A stretch of DNA of 64,000 bases from Candidatus Phosphoribacter hodrii (GCA_016707175.1 JADJIB010000004.1:558001-622000), one strand, 5' to 3'; shown: positions 1-8,752, counted from the stretch's first letter. Numbers and translations: made by a program. The notes: generated from the letters alone by a model not told the origin.

Positions 1-599
1 AGTGGTGTGCGGCCAACAACATCCTGTTCATCGCCGACGAGGTCCAGTCGGGTTTCTGCCGCAGTGGTGACTGGTTCGCCAGCGACTACGAAGGGATCGT
101 CCCCGACCTCATCACCACCGCCAAGGGCATCGCCGGAGGTATGCCGTTGTCGGGGCTCACCGGGCGCGCGGACATCATGGACACCATTCACCCCGGCGGC
201 CTCGGCGGCACCTACGGCGGCAACCCGGTGGCGTGCGCAGCGGCCCTCGCCTCAATCGAGACGATGGAGGAGCTCAACCTGGCGGCTCGGGCCCGCGAGA
301 TCGAGGCGATCCTTCGGGCCGACCTGGAGAAGCTCGCGGCGACCTACCCGCAGGTCGGGGAGATCCGCGGCCGTGGCGCGATGATCGCGATGGAGTTGGT
401 CACCGACCGCGAGACCAAGGAGCCCGCCGCGGCCCTCACGGCCGCCATCAACAAGGCGTGTCACGCCCAGGGCCTGGTGACCCTCACCTGCGGCACCCTC
501 GGCAACGTCTTCCGGTTCCTGCCGCCTCTGGTGATCAGCGACGACCTGCTCCACGAGGGCATGAGCATCCTCGCCGACGCGTTCGCCGCGTCCGTCTGA
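1..599 (+). CDS. gabT: Class III aminotransferase, C-terminal part (4-aminobutyrate transaminase)
   Basis: Partial gene entering from the left edge; the reading frame starts at base 3. It shows the class III aminotransferase signature: the PLP-ring aspartate in ADEVQSG, the Schiff-base lysine in TTAKGIAGGMPLSG, and the GGTYGGNPVACAAAL motif. These enzymes move the amino group of omega-amino acids to 2-oxoglutarate. The choice of 4-aminobutyrate as substrate rests mainly on the next gene, a succinate-semialdehyde dehydrogenase 38 bp downstream on the same strand, which would oxidise its product. A related omega-amino acid substrate remains possible. The upstream half of the protein lies outside the window. 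Confidence 0.85.
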   Translation, partial: WCAANNILFIADEVQSGFCRSGDWFASDYEGIVPDLITTAKGIAGGMPLSGLTGRADIMDTIHPGGLGGTYGGNPVACAAALASIETMEELNLAARAREIEAILRADLEKLAATYPQVGEIRGRGAMIAMELVTDRETKEPAAALTAAINKACHAQGLVTLTCGTLGNVFRFLPPLVISDDLLHEGMSILADAFAASV

Positions 600-637
600 C
601 CACTGCCTGAACTACTGCGACACAAGGAGATCCAGCC

Positions 638-2098
638 ATGGCCATGACTCAGGGTGCACTTCTGGAATCGGTGCCCAAGGGCCTGTTCATCGACGGGGCG
701 TGGCGGGATGCGTCCGACGGTGCGACGCTGCCGGTCGATGACCCAGCCACCGGGAAGATCCTCGCGCACGTCGCGAGCGCGACCGTGGCCGATGGCAAGG
801 CGGCCCTGGACGCGGCGGTTGCTGCCCAGCGAGACTGGGCGCGCACCGCACCCCGCGACCGCGGTGAGATTCTCCGGCGGGCCTACGAGGCGATCATCGC
901 GCGCACCGACGACTTCGCGCTGCTCATGACCCTCGAGATGGGCAAGCCGCTCGCCGAGGCCCGCGGCGAGGTCGTCTACGGCGCCGAGTTCTTCCGCTGG
1001 TTCAGCGAGGAGGCGGTCCGGATCCACGGCCGGTATGCCGTGGCCCCCAATGGCGCGACGCGCCTCATGACGATGAAGCAGCCCATCGGCCCGACCCTCA
1101 TGATCACGCCGTGGAACTTCCCGCTGGCCATGGGAACCCGCAAGATCGGGCCGGCCATCGCCGCCGGATGCACCATGGTCGTCAAACCCGCCGCCCAGAC
1201 CCCGCTGACGATGCTCCTGCTCACCCAGGTGCTCCTCGAGTGCGGGGTCCCCGCCGGGGTTCTCAACGTGGTGTCGACGGCCCACACCGGGGAGGTGATG
1301 GAGCCGATCATCCGCGACCCGCGGCTGCGCAAGCTCACCTTCACCGGGTCCACCCAGGTCGGGCAGCGGCTGGTCGAACAGTCCGCGCAGGGGTTGTTGC
1401 GGCTGTCGATGGAACTCGGTGGCAACGCGCCGTTCATCGTCTTCGACGACGCCGACCTCGACCGGGCCGTCGACGGCGCCATGCTGGCCAAGATGCGCAA
1501 CATCGGAGAAGCCTGCACGGCTGCCAACCGCTTCCTCATCCACGAATCGGTCGCCGAGGAGTTCGGCCGGCGGTTCGCCGAGCGGATGGCGGCGCTGCGG
1601 GTCGGCAAGGGCACCGTCAAGGGCGTCGACGTAGGCCCCCTGGTGGACCGCAAGGCCCGCGAGAGCGTCGATGCCCTCGTGCAGGAGGCCGTGGCCGGCG
1701 GTGCCAAGATCCTCACTGGTGGTGGACCGCTGCCGGGGAAGGGCTGGTTCTACGCCCCGACCGTCCTCACCGACGTCCCCGCGTCGTCCCGGATCGCCGT
1801 CGAGGAGATCTTCGGACCGGTCGCGCCGATCTCAACCTTCGCGACCGAGGCGGAGGCGATCGCGCGAGCCAACGACACGGCATACGGGCTGGTTGCCTAT
1901 GCCTTCACCCGCGATCTGGCGCGCGCGCTGCGCGTCAGCGAGGAGTTGGAGTTCGGGATGGTCGGCATCAACCAAGGTGTCGTGTCCAATCCGGCGGCGC
2001 CCTTCGGCGGCATGAAGGCCAGCGGGTTTGGCCGCGAGGGCGGCTTCGAGGGCATCGATGAATACCTCGAGGTCAAATACGTCGGCATTGCCCCGTAA
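638..2098 (+). CDS. gabD: Succinate-semialdehyde dehydrogenase (NAD(P)+)
   Basis: 486-residue aldehyde dehydrogenase of normal family length. It oxidises succinate semialdehyde to succinate, completing the GABA shunt started by the transaminase just upstream. Catalytic residues are visible: the general-base Glu259 in MELGGNAPF and the nucleophile Cys293 in GEACTAANRF. The cofactor-binding segment TPWNFPLAM and the C-terminal PFGGMKASGFGREGG loop are also present. The ATG at 638 follows an AAGGAG Shine-Dalgarno at about 624-629. It probably forms an operon with the upstream transaminase. Other short-chain semialdehyde substrates cannot be excluded from sequence alone. Confidence 0.88.
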   Translation: MAMTQGALLESVPKGLFIDGAWRDASDGATLPVDDPATGKILAHVASATVADGKAALDAAVAAQRDWARTAPRDRGEILRRAYEAIIARTDDFALLMTLEMGKPLAEARGEVVYGAEFFRWFSEEAVRIHGRYAVAPNGATRLMTMKQPIGPTLMITPWNFPLAMGTRKIGPAIAAGCTMVVKPAAQTPLTMLLLTQVLLECGVPAGVLNVVSTAHTGEVMEPIIRDPRLRKLTFTGSTQVGQRLVEQSAQGLLRLSMELGGNAPFIVFDDADLDRAVDGAMLAKMRNIGEACTAANRFLIHESVAEEFGRRFAERMAALRVGKGTVKGVDVGPLVDRKARESVDALVQEAVAGGAKILTGGGPLPGKGWFYAPTVLTDVPASSRIAVEEIFGPVAPISTFATEAEAIARANDTAYGLVAYAFTRDLARALRVSEELEFGMVGINQGVVSNPAAPFGGMKASGFGREGGFEGIDEYLEVKYVGIAP

Positions 2099-2200
2099 CG
2101 AGGCGGTCCCGGGGTCGGATCGGGGCCCAGCATCGTCCGAACGGCTCGACTTGGCCCCCGAGTGATGACCGCAGCCTTCGGACTTGGTCGAATGGAGCGT

Positions 2201-3229
2201 ATGAGTCAGCAAGGGGGTCGCTCAGGCGCGCGACACCGGGGGATCACGAGCCTGGCCGAACTGCTGGCATCTGCCGATGGTCGGATGCAGGACGGTGCGC
2301 GGATCGGAGCCTCGATCTGGCCCACCGGTTTGGAACCACTCGACGGCCACCTTGGGGGAGGTCTGCGCGGCGGTGAACTTACGCTCATCGGCGGACCACA
2401 GGGGCTCGGGAAGACGACGATGGCGCTGCAGATGGTGCGCAACACTGTTGCGGCCGGGCGCAGCGCCATCGTGTTCTCCTTCGAACACGAAGGCCGCATC
2501 CTGCTTGAGCGGCTCATCGCCCTGGAAGCGGCCACGGTCGCCGGTCGGGGCAGCGTCACGATCCGCCAACTGCGGGATGTCTTCGAGGAAGGGTCGCCGC
2601 ACGGGGGCGGCCTCATCGAGCGGCTCGCGCAGCTGCCCGGAGCGGCGGAGGGCGTCGCCGCCCAGGGGAAGTATGCCGCGCGCCTGCACCTGCACGAGTC
2701 CAGCGGCAGCACGACCGACATGGACGAGATCCGGGAGATCGTCGCTCAGCTCAAGGAGGCCGGGGAGGAACCGCTCGTCCTCGTCGACTACCTGCAGAAA
2801 GTGCCCATCCTGGGTGGGAGGCACGTCGAGGAGGAACGAGTCACCGAGGTCGTCGAGGGTCTCAAGGAACTCGCCCTGGACGCCGATCTGCCCGTCGTCG
2901 CCATCGTCGCGGCGGACAAGGCGGCGCTCGTGGCCGGCCACCGGATGCGCCTGCATGACCTGCGCGGGTCCTCGGCGCTGGCCTATGAGGCCGACATCGC
3001 CCTCATCCTCAACGGCAAGTACGACGTGGTGGCTCGTCATCACCTGATGTTCGACGTGGCCAACGCCGAACGGTTCAAGAACTGGGTCGTCGTCACCGTC
3101 GAGAAGAACCGCAGCGGCCTGGCTGACATCAGCATGGAGTTCGAGAAGCGGTTCCACGAAGGTCGGTTCGATCCCAAGGGGCGCATGGTCCAGGAGCAGC
3201 TCACCGAGGGCCGCGTCTTCCTCGAGTGA
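2201..3229 (+). CDS. Stand-alone DnaB-like (SF4) ATPase
   Basis: About 342 residues from the ATG at 2201; in-frame starts also exist at 2162 and 2192. The protein resembles the C-terminal ATPase half of replicative helicase DnaB and of RadA. It has a Walker A loop GGPQGLGKTT, a Walker B-type strand LVLVDYLQKVP, and the DnaB-like C-terminal KNRSGLADISMEFEKRF segment, where the arginine finger usually lies. It lacks the N-terminal DnaG-binding domain of true DnaB. It is probably a hexameric nucleotide-driven motor, but its partner and substrate are unknown. Its neighbour downstream is an RNase/barstar pair, with no evidence of a functional link. Confidence 0.6.
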   Translation: MSQQGGRSGARHRGITSLAELLASADGRMQDGARIGASIWPTGLEPLDGHLGGGLRGGELTLIGGPQGLGKTTMALQMVRNTVAAGRSAIVFSFEHEGRILLERLIALEAATVAGRGSVTIRQLRDVFEEGSPHGGGLIERLAQLPGAAEGVAAQGKYAARLHLHESSGSTTDMDEIREIVAQLKEAGEEPLVLVDYLQKVPILGGRHVEEERVTEVVEGLKELALDADLPVVAIVAADKAALVAGHRMRLHDLRGSSALAYEADIALILNGKYDVVARHHLMFDVANAERFKNWVVVTVEKNRSGLADISMEFEKRFHEGRFDPKGRMVQEQLTEGRVFLE

Positions 3230-3251
3230 GCCACGTCTTCCTCGAGTGAGC
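3214..3251 (+). repeat. 20-bp period tandem duplication across a stop codon
   Basis: The 18-mer CGTCTTCCTCGAGTGAGC occurs at 3214-3231 and again at 3234-3251. The first copy holds the last codons and TGA stop of the DnaB-like ATPase. The second is a non-coding echo carrying a second TGA in the same relative position. It looks like a recent slippage duplication. Confidence 0.9.
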
Positions 3252-3268
3252 TGTCGGCTCGCGGCACA

Positions 3269-3760
3269 ATGGGCGTTGTGACCTCGCCGATGAGCAGATC
3301 GACCCGCCAACTGCTCCAGCTCGTCGCGGTGGGTGTCGTCGCGCTCGTCCTCGTGGCGGCATACCTGCTGGCGCGTGGTGGGAGCGCTGGGACCGCCGGC
3401 GTGGGGGCGCAGCCCACGGCCCGCCCCACGACCTCGACGCAGGCGACCGGAGGCACGGTCGATCCGGCCAGCGGGTTGGTCTGGGTGGACGAGTCGACGC
3501 TGCCAGCCCAAGCCAAAGCGACGCTGGCACTGATCCGCGCAGGCGGACCGTATCCCTATCCCCGCAACGACGACCAGACCTTCGGCAACCGCGAGGGGCT
3601 GCTGCCGAAGAAGTCCGGCGGCTACTACAAGGAGTACACCGTCCCGACCCCCGGCTCCGATGATCGCGGAGAGCGGAGGATCATCAAGGGCGCGGGCGGC
3701 GAGTTGTACTACACCTCCGACCACTACCAGAGTTTCCGACGGATCCGGGAGGGTCGATGA
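3269..3760 (+). CDS. Barnase-type guanyl-preferring ribonuclease with N-terminal membrane segment
   Basis: Up to 163 residues. Residues about 14-33 form one hydrophobic signal-anchor or signal peptide, followed by a Gly/Ala/Thr-rich linker. The C-terminal 90 residues match the microbial N1/T1-Sa-barnase fold: PYPRNDDQTFGNREGLLP, then GYYKEYTVPTPG with the general-base Glu, then DRGERRIIKG, then the YYTSDHYQSF histidine loop. The family cleaves single-stranded RNA after guanosine. The start may be the GTG at 3278, since a -10-like CACAAT lies just upstream. It overlaps the barstar gene by 4 bp (ATGA), which would couple enzyme and inhibitor synthesis. It is either an exported RNase or an effector used against other cells. 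Confidence 0.85.
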   Translation: MGVVTSPMSRSTRQLLQLVAVGVVALVLVAAYLLARGGSAGTAGVGAQPTARPTTSTQATGGTVDPASGLVWVDESTLPAQAKATLALIRAGGPYPYPRNDDQTFGNREGLLPKKSGGYYKEYTVPTPGSDDRGERRIIKGAGGELYYTSDHYQSFRRIREGR

Positions 3761-4101
3761 GGATGTTGGGCCGCAGGGCCGACCTGCATGCGGTGATCGC
3801 GCAGGCGCAGGCCGCCGGGCGCAGTGTCCGACTGGTCGTCGGCGGCATGGACAAACAATCGGTGCTCACCGTCTTCGCGGACGCCATCGGGGCGCCGGAC
3901 TGGTTCGGCAACAACTACGACGCGCTCACCGACGCTCTGCGCGAGGTCTCCGATCCGGACGGACGACCGATCGAGATCATCTGGGACGGGGTGGCCGTGC
4001 TGCGCAGTCTCGACAAACCCACCTACGTGGCCGTCCGCGAACTGCTCCGAGAGGTCGACGAGGAGCGCTCTGACCTCACGGTGACGATCGTCGATCGCTG
4101 A
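3757..4101 (+). CDS. Barstar-family ribonuclease inhibitor
   Basis: 114 residues of typical barstar size. It shows the family core DWFGNNYDALTDALRE, containing the Trp, Asn-Asn-Tyr and Asp residues on the barnase-binding helix, and a following beta strand IEIIWDG. Barstar proteins sit in the cytoplasm and plug the active site of barnase-like RNases before export. The gene starts inside the RNase stop region (ATGA overlap), and this pairing strongly supports the assignment. No membrane segment or signal is seen, as expected for an intracellular inhibitor. Confidence 0.88.
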   Translation: MRMLGRRADLHAVIAQAQAAGRSVRLVVGGMDKQSVLTVFADAIGAPDWFGNNYDALTDALREVSDPDGRPIEIIWDGVAVLRSLDKPTYVAVRELLREVDEERSDLTVTIVDR

Positions 4102-4242
4102 CCTGTGGCGCTGTCGAGCCGCCCGCCCGATGTGATCGCCCGGGGCCGGACGCCCGCGCCGATTCCGAGGTCGGACGATAGGCTGGCAGGGACGGCCCGG
4201 GGTCCCCCGCGTGCCTGAGTCGGCACGCTGAAGGGCACGCGA

Positions 4243-5382
4243 ATGACCTACCAACCGGGCGACGTCGCCAACGGATACGTCCTGGGCGAGGACTACCAGT
4301 GGCATCCGCTGCCGCCTGCCGAGACGGCTCCCGCCGCGCCGGTCGAGCCCGCCCCGACGAGCGACCCGGTCGCGCCGCCCCAGTGGGTCGCGCCCGCGGA
4401 CCCGATCACCTCGAGTGACCCGGTCGCCTCGACCGGCCCCATCGCAGCCAGCGACCCCACTGCGCCGGCCTATTCGCCCGTGCCCTACAGCCCGGTGGGG
4501 GAGCCGACCTCAGCCCCGCCGGCCCTGCCGACCCCGCCCACCACAGCGCTGCCGCAGACTGCCCCACAGGGTTATCCGCAGGAGCCGGCGCCGACCTACG
4601 CGCCGCAGCCCTACCAGCAGCCGGGTTACCCCGGGCAGGGCTACCCCCAGCAGGGTTACCAGCAGCCGGGTTACCCGCAACAGGGCCATCCCCAGCAACC
4701 GGGTTACCCCCAGCAGGGCTATGCCGGGGCGACCCCGCCCGGACCCCCGACGAAGCGGCCGTTCTACAAGAAGTGGTGGTTCTGGCTCATCGCGGCGCTG
4801 CTCGTCATCGCCGTCGTCGTAGCTGTCGTGATCGCGGCGCTGCGGACGTTCGGCAACGCCATCACGTCGGTCACGACGGTCACCTCGACCGCCCAGGCAA
4901 CGCCCAGGCCGACCACCTCCAGCCCGAAGCCGTCGACCACGACCCCCCAGTCGAGCACGACGACTACGACGACGCCCCCTCCCGCGACCGGCGGGTCCGG
5001 GCAGCCCGGTCGGGACGGTGACCTGCAGTTCACGGTCACTGGGGTGGACTGCACGAAGAACAGCGTCGGCACCGCGCCGCTGACCATGAAGGCCGATGGG
5101 GTGTTCTGCCTCGTGTCGTTGACCATCGACAACTCAGGGACCAAGGACGCCGACCTCAACCCCTTCTTCCAGGAAGCGACCGATTCGAAGGGCGACGTTC
5201 ACTTCCCCGACCTCGCGGCGCTCGTCTTCATGGACGATGCCGACAGTTTCACCGACCCGGTGCCTGCGGGCGGGACGGCCAAGGGCATCCTGCCGTTCGA
5301 CGTGCCGGCCGGGTCCACCCTGACCAGCATCGAGTTGCACGAGTCCTTCAACTCCCCGGGCACGAAGATCGCCATCCCCTGA
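4243..5382 (+). CDS. Membrane-anchored DUF4352 protein with Pro/Gln/Gly-rich N-terminus
   Basis: 379 residues. The first 170 are low-complexity, rich in Pro and Ala and ending in imperfect repeats of the type QQGYQQPGYPQQG. One transmembrane helix follows at about residues 179-203, then a Thr/Ser/Pro linker, then a roughly 120-residue C-terminal domain resembling DUF4352. That domain is an immunoglobulin-like fold, here with two cysteines, TGVDCTKNSVG and DGVFCLVSLTIDN. It probably sits outside the membrane with the repetitive tail in the cytoplasm. Such proteins are common in actinobacteria and their role is not established. It is unlikely to be functionally tied to dxr, which follows 18 bp later. 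Confidence 0.7.
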   Translation: MTYQPGDVANGYVLGEDYQWHPLPPAETAPAAPVEPAPTSDPVAPPQWVAPADPITSSDPVASTGPIAASDPTAPAYSPVPYSPVGEPTSAPPALPTPPTTALPQTAPQGYPQEPAPTYAPQPYQQPGYPGQGYPQQGYQQPGYPQQGHPQQPGYPQQGYAGATPPGPPTKRPFYKKWWFWLIAALLVIAVVVAVVIAALRTFGNAITSVTTVTSTAQATPRPTTSSPKPSTTTPQSSTTTTTTPPPATGGSGQPGRDGDLQFTVTGVDCTKNSVGTAPLTMKADGVFCLVSLTIDNSGTKDADLNPFFQEATDSKGDVHFPDLAALVFMDDADSFTDPVPAGGTAKGILPFDVPAGSTLTSIELHESFNSPGTKIAIP

Positions 5383-5388
5383 GTGGGA

Positions 5389-5394
5389 GACAAT
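5389..5394 (+). promoter_or_regulatory. -10 element for a leaderless dxr transcript
   Basis: GACAAT lies 6 nt before the GTG at 5401, the spacing expected when transcription begins on the start codon. It supports 5401 over the GTG at 5383 as the dxr start. Confidence 0.4.
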
Positions 5395-5400
5395 GCCCGG

Positions 5401-6648
5401 GTGAGCTCTGACCTCGGACCGTGTCGCGCCGTCACCCTGCTGGGCTCGACGGGGTCGATCGGCACTCAGGCCATCACGGTCATCCAAGCGAACCCGCAGC
5501 GCTATCGAGTCGTCGGGCTATCCGCCGGAGGGTCCGACCTCCGACAGATCGCCGCGCAGGCCGTCGAGCAACAGGCCGAGGTCGTTGCGGTCGCCCGGGG
5601 TGCGATTGACGATGTGCGCGCTGCGATCGCGGCGGCGGCCGCGGAAGCTGGCGACCCGGCATACCAGCCGGAGGTCCTCGTCGGCCCTGACGCGAGCCGC
5701 GAGTTGGCCGCCCGTCCGGTCGACGTCGTCCTCAACGGGATGACAGGGGCGATCGGGCTGGAGCCCACCCTCGCGGCGCTGCGCGCAGGGAGCACGCTGG
5801 CCCTGGCCAACAAGGAGTCGCTCATCATCGGCGGGCCGCTGGTCAAGGCCCTCGCGGCTCCCGGGCAACTGGTCCCGGTCGACAGTGAGCACAGCGCGAT
5901 CGCTCAGTGCCTGCGTGGGGGACGTGCGAGCGAAGTACGGCGGCTCGTCCTGACCGCGAGCGGCGGGCCGTTCCGCGGTATGCCGCGCGCCGACCTGCAC
6001 GACGTCACCCCGGAGCAGGCCCTCGCCCACCCCAACTTCTCGATGGGGCGGGTGGTGACGACGAACTCGGCGACCTTGGTCAACAAGGGGCTAGAGGTCA
6101 TTGAGGCGCATCTGCTCTTCGACGTGCCGTTCGAGCGGATCGCCGTCGTCGTCCACCCTCAACAGCAGATCCATTCGATGGTGGAGTTCCAGGACGGGTC
6201 GACGATGGCTCAGGTGGGGCCGCCGCGGATGCTCGTGCCGATCGCCCTCGGGCTGTCCTGGCCCGATCGGCTGCCGAATGTCGACGTCCCCACCGACTGG
6301 AGTGTCGCCCAGTCGTGGCAGTTCCTGCCGCTCGACGACGAGGCGTTCCCCGCGGTCGCGCTCGCCCGCCGCGCGGGCAGCACGGGCGGCACCGGGCCGG
6401 CGGTCTACAACGCGGCCAACGAGGTGTGCGTCGACGCCTTCCACGACGGGGCGATCCGGTTCACCGACATCGTCGACACGGTCGCGCGGGTGCTTGACCG
6501 GCATTTGGCCGGGGATGCGCAGGAGGTATGCCGCGCCGGCACGGGGAGTGATTCACCGGACCTGGACGTTGCAGGGGTGTTGCGGGCCGACCGGTGGGCT
6601 CGTGGTGAGGCTCGGCGGGTGCTGGGGCTCAGTGAGGAGCAGTTGTGA
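5401..6648 (+). CDS. dxr: 1-deoxy-D-xylulose 5-phosphate reductoisomerase
   Basis: About 415 residues, normal for DXR. It converts DXP plus NADPH to 2-C-methyl-D-erythritol 4-phosphate, the committed step of the MEP isoprenoid pathway. Visible signatures are the NADPH loop LGSTGSIGTQ near residue 14, the ALANKESLI motif, the metal-binding VDSEHSAI with catalytic Asp and Glu, and the PNFSMGRVVTTNSATLVNKG segment. The GTG at 5401 is preferred over the GTG at 5383 because GGGAGA at 5385-5390 and a -10-like GACAAT are both correctly spaced for it. It overlaps rseP by 4 bp, the conserved dxr-rseP pairing. Confidence 0.92.
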   Translation: MSSDLGPCRAVTLLGSTGSIGTQAITVIQANPQRYRVVGLSAGGSDLRQIAAQAVEQQAEVVAVARGAIDDVRAAIAAAAAEAGDPAYQPEVLVGPDASRELAARPVDVVLNGMTGAIGLEPTLAALRAGSTLALANKESLIIGGPLVKALAAPGQLVPVDSEHSAIAQCLRGGRASEVRRLVLTASGGPFRGMPRADLHDVTPEQALAHPNFSMGRVVTTNSATLVNKGLEVIEAHLLFDVPFERIAVVVHPQQQIHSMVEFQDGSTMAQVGPPRMLVPIALGLSWPDRLPNVDVPTDWSVAQSWQFLPLDDEAFPAVALARRAGSTGGTGPAVYNAANEVCVDAFHDGAIRFTDIVDTVARVLDRHLAGDAQEVCRAGTGSDSPDLDVAGVLRADRWARGEARRVLGLSEEQL

Positions 6649-7994
6649 CGACCGTCTACTACATCGCGGGCATCCTGCTGATCGTGCTCGGGGTTGGGGT
6701 GTCGATCGCGCTTCACGAGCTCGGCCACCTGGTGCCCGCGAAGCGATTCGGCGTCAAATGCTCGCAGTACATGATCGGCTTCGGTCCCACCCTGTGGTCG
6801 CGGACGATCGGTGACACCCAGGTGGGCGTCAAGGCGATCCCGCTCGGGGGCTACGTGCGGATGATCGGCATGATCCCGCCGCGGGCCGGCGACGCGCCAG
6901 GGCAACTGCGCAGCATGTCGACCAGCCGGATGGGGACCTTGGTCGACCAGGCTCGCCAACAGTCGATGGACGAGATCGAGCCCGGCGACGAGAACCGCGT
7001 CTTCTACAAGCTGTCGGTGCCCAAGAAGGTCACGGTCATGCTCGGCGGGCCGCTGATGAACCTGGCGCTGGCCTTCGTCATGTTGACGATCCTCATGTCA
7101 GGCATCGGAGTCCAGTCGCTCGTCCCCACCGTCTCTACCGTCGCCCAGTGCATCCCGCAGACGCCGCCGACGGTCGCCAAGCCGTTCGCCGACTGCGTGG
7201 CCGGCGACCCGAAGGCGCCCTCGGTGGCTGCTGGGCTGCAGGCGGGCGACACCATCGTCGAGGTGGGCGGCGTGCCCGTTCAGTTGTGGGCCGAGGCCAC
7301 CGCGAAGATCCGGGCGTCGGCGGGTCAGCCCCTGGACCTCATGGTCGAGCGCACCGGCACCCGGGTGCCCCTGACCGTCCAGGTCGGGCAGGTCGTGCGG
7401 CCCACGTTCACCGAAGAAGGGAAAGTCGCCGTCCGCGCCGACGGCACGGTCATCACCGAGACCGTCGGCTATCTCGGGGCTTCGGCGAGCGTGGGCTACG
7501 TCCGCCAGCCCCTCAGCGCGGTGCCGGGGGAGCTCGGCCGGATGCTCGGCGCCACCGCCTCGGTGTTGCTGCGAATTCCCGAGAAGATGGTCGGAGTGTT
7601 CGAGGCCGTCACCGGGCAGTCCGACCGCGATCCCAACGGCCCTGTGTCGGTCGTCGGGGTCGCCCGCGCCGGCGGAGAGATCGTCAGCGGCCAGTACGGG
7701 CCGGAGACGGGCCAATCGATCGCCTACCGGATCATCGGGCTGATCTTCGGGCTCAACCTCGCGCTGTTCCTCTTCAACCTCGTTCCGCTGCTGCCGTTGG
7801 ACGGCGGCCAGGTCGTCGGCGCGTTGTGGGAGGGGGTCAAGAAGACCTGGGCCCGGCTGCGTGGTCGGCCCGACCCCGGGTATGTCGACGTCGCCAAGGC
7901 ACTGCCCATCGCGTATGCCGTGTCGACCGTGCTCATCGCCATGACCCTGCTGCTGGCCTATGCCGACCTGGTGACGCCGATCAAACTGGGTTAG
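6645..7994 (+). CDS. rseP: Site-2 intramembrane zinc metalloprotease (RseP/Rip1 type)
   Basis: 449 residues, peptidase family M50. The zinc-binding HELGH is at residues 24-28 inside the first membrane helix, and the second catalytic motif PLDGGQVVGALWEG lies near residue 385. A PDZ-like domain sits between, around residues 195-260, and the last helices follow. These proteases cut transmembrane anti-sigma factors or other membrane proteins in regulated proteolysis. Start is a GTG overlapping the dxr stop (GTGA), so the two are translationally coupled. Length fits mycobacterial Rip1-like proteins with an expanded periplasmic part. Confidence 0.88.
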   Translation: MTTVYYIAGILLIVLGVGVSIALHELGHLVPAKRFGVKCSQYMIGFGPTLWSRTIGDTQVGVKAIPLGGYVRMIGMIPPRAGDAPGQLRSMSTSRMGTLVDQARQQSMDEIEPGDENRVFYKLSVPKKVTVMLGGPLMNLALAFVMLTILMSGIGVQSLVPTVSTVAQCIPQTPPTVAKPFADCVAGDPKAPSVAAGLQAGDTIVEVGGVPVQLWAEATAKIRASAGQPLDLMVERTGTRVPLTVQVGQVVRPTFTEEGKVAVRADGTVITETVGYLGASASVGYVRQPLSAVPGELGRMLGATASVLLRIPEKMVGVFEAVTGQSDRDPNGPVSVVGVARAGGEIVSGQYGPETGQSIAYRIIGLIFGLNLALFLFNLVPLLPLDGGQVVGALWEGVKKTWARLRGRPDPGYVDVAKALPIAYAVSTVLIAMTLLLAYADLVTPIKLG

Positions 7995-8003
7995 TCGGCT
8001 GAC

Positions 8004-8055
8004 GCGGCATACGTGCGCCGTGCGGCTGTGCGGCATACGTGCGCTGTGCGGCCGT
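8004..8055. repeat. Two 26-bp tandem repeats carrying the GTATGCCG octamer
   Basis: The units at 8004-8029 and 8030-8055 differ at two positions by eye. Each begins GCGGCATACGTGCGC. They fill the gap between the convergent rseP and TIGR03085 genes, and each holds one CGGCATAC. Confidence 0.85.
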
Positions 8056-8069
8056 CCCGCAGTGCGCTG

Positions 8070-8708
8070 TCAGAGCGCGATGTCGGTCGCTGTGAGGGCG
8101 GCGACCGCGGCCTGCGGGCCGGTGATCTTGACGTCGGCGGCCCGCTTGCGGCCGTAGGAGTACATGACGAGCTCCGCGACTGAGCCCCGCACGACGGCGG
8201 AGCCGGCATCGCTGGGCCGACGCACGACCTGACGGCCCACTCCGTCGGCCACGAGGATCACGCCCACCGGCGCCCGCCGATAGAGCAACCCGCCCGTGCG
8301 GATCAGGCCCGACCAGACGGCCTTGGCCAGGCCCGGGTCGAGGTCCCGGCGGGGTGTGGTGGGGTCACCACGAAGGACATCCTCGTGGTGGACGAAAAAC
8401 TCCATCCGGTTCATCGCCTCGTCGACGGCCGGCACCCCAGCGGCCGACCACCGCGGCGGGCCGGAGCGGACCCGCTCGACGAGCTCGGCGAAGTCGGTCG
8501 CAGCGAGCTCGTCCTGGGCACGTTCGAGCCGAGCCCCCAGCCGCGGGACGAACATCCCCGCGGCCAGGTCGGGCCGGGTCTCGCGAATGATGAGGTGCGC
8601 GGCCAGGTCGCGGACCCGCCAGGGGTCACACAGGGTGGGGGCGTCCGGACCGACGGCGAGCATCGTGTCGGCAAGGGCGTGGCGTTCCAGTTGCGCATAG
8701 CGGGTCAC
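8070..8708 (-). CDS. TIGR03085 family DinB-like (maleylpyruvate isomerase N-terminal) protein
   Basis: 212 residues matching the actinobacterial TIGR03085 family. It has an N-terminal four-helix DinB-like domain with CDPWRVRDLAAHLIIRETRP, where the histidine belongs to the putative metal site. A second histidine motif follows in RMEFFVHHEDVLRG, and then a small C-terminal beta domain. The superfamily includes mycothiol-dependent enzymes and detoxification proteins, but no reaction is established for this subfamily. The start is a GTG (MTRYAQLERHAL). It is convergent with rseP and divergent from the GNAT gene at 8753. Confidence 0.7.
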   Translation of the reverse strand: MTRYAQLERHALADTMLAVGPDAPTLCDPWRVRDLAAHLIIRETRPDLAAGMFVPRLGARLERAQDELAATDFAELVERVRSGPPRWSAAGVPAVDEAMNRMEFFVHHEDVLRGDPTTPRRDLDPGLAKAVWSGLIRTGGLLYRRAPVGVILVADGVGRQVVRRPSDAGSAVVRGSVAELVMYSYGRKRAADVKITGPQAAVAALTATDIAL

Positions 8709-8740
8709 AAAACGGATCGTGTCACACCCGGGGCCCGACC

Positions 8741-8746
8741 TAAGGT
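8741..8746 (+). promoter_or_regulatory. -10 element for a leaderless GNAT transcript
   Basis: TAAGGT (TANNNT class) is followed by exactly 6 nt and then the ATG at 8753, so transcription would begin on the start codon. Confidence 0.55.
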
Positions 8747-8752
8747 GGCGAA

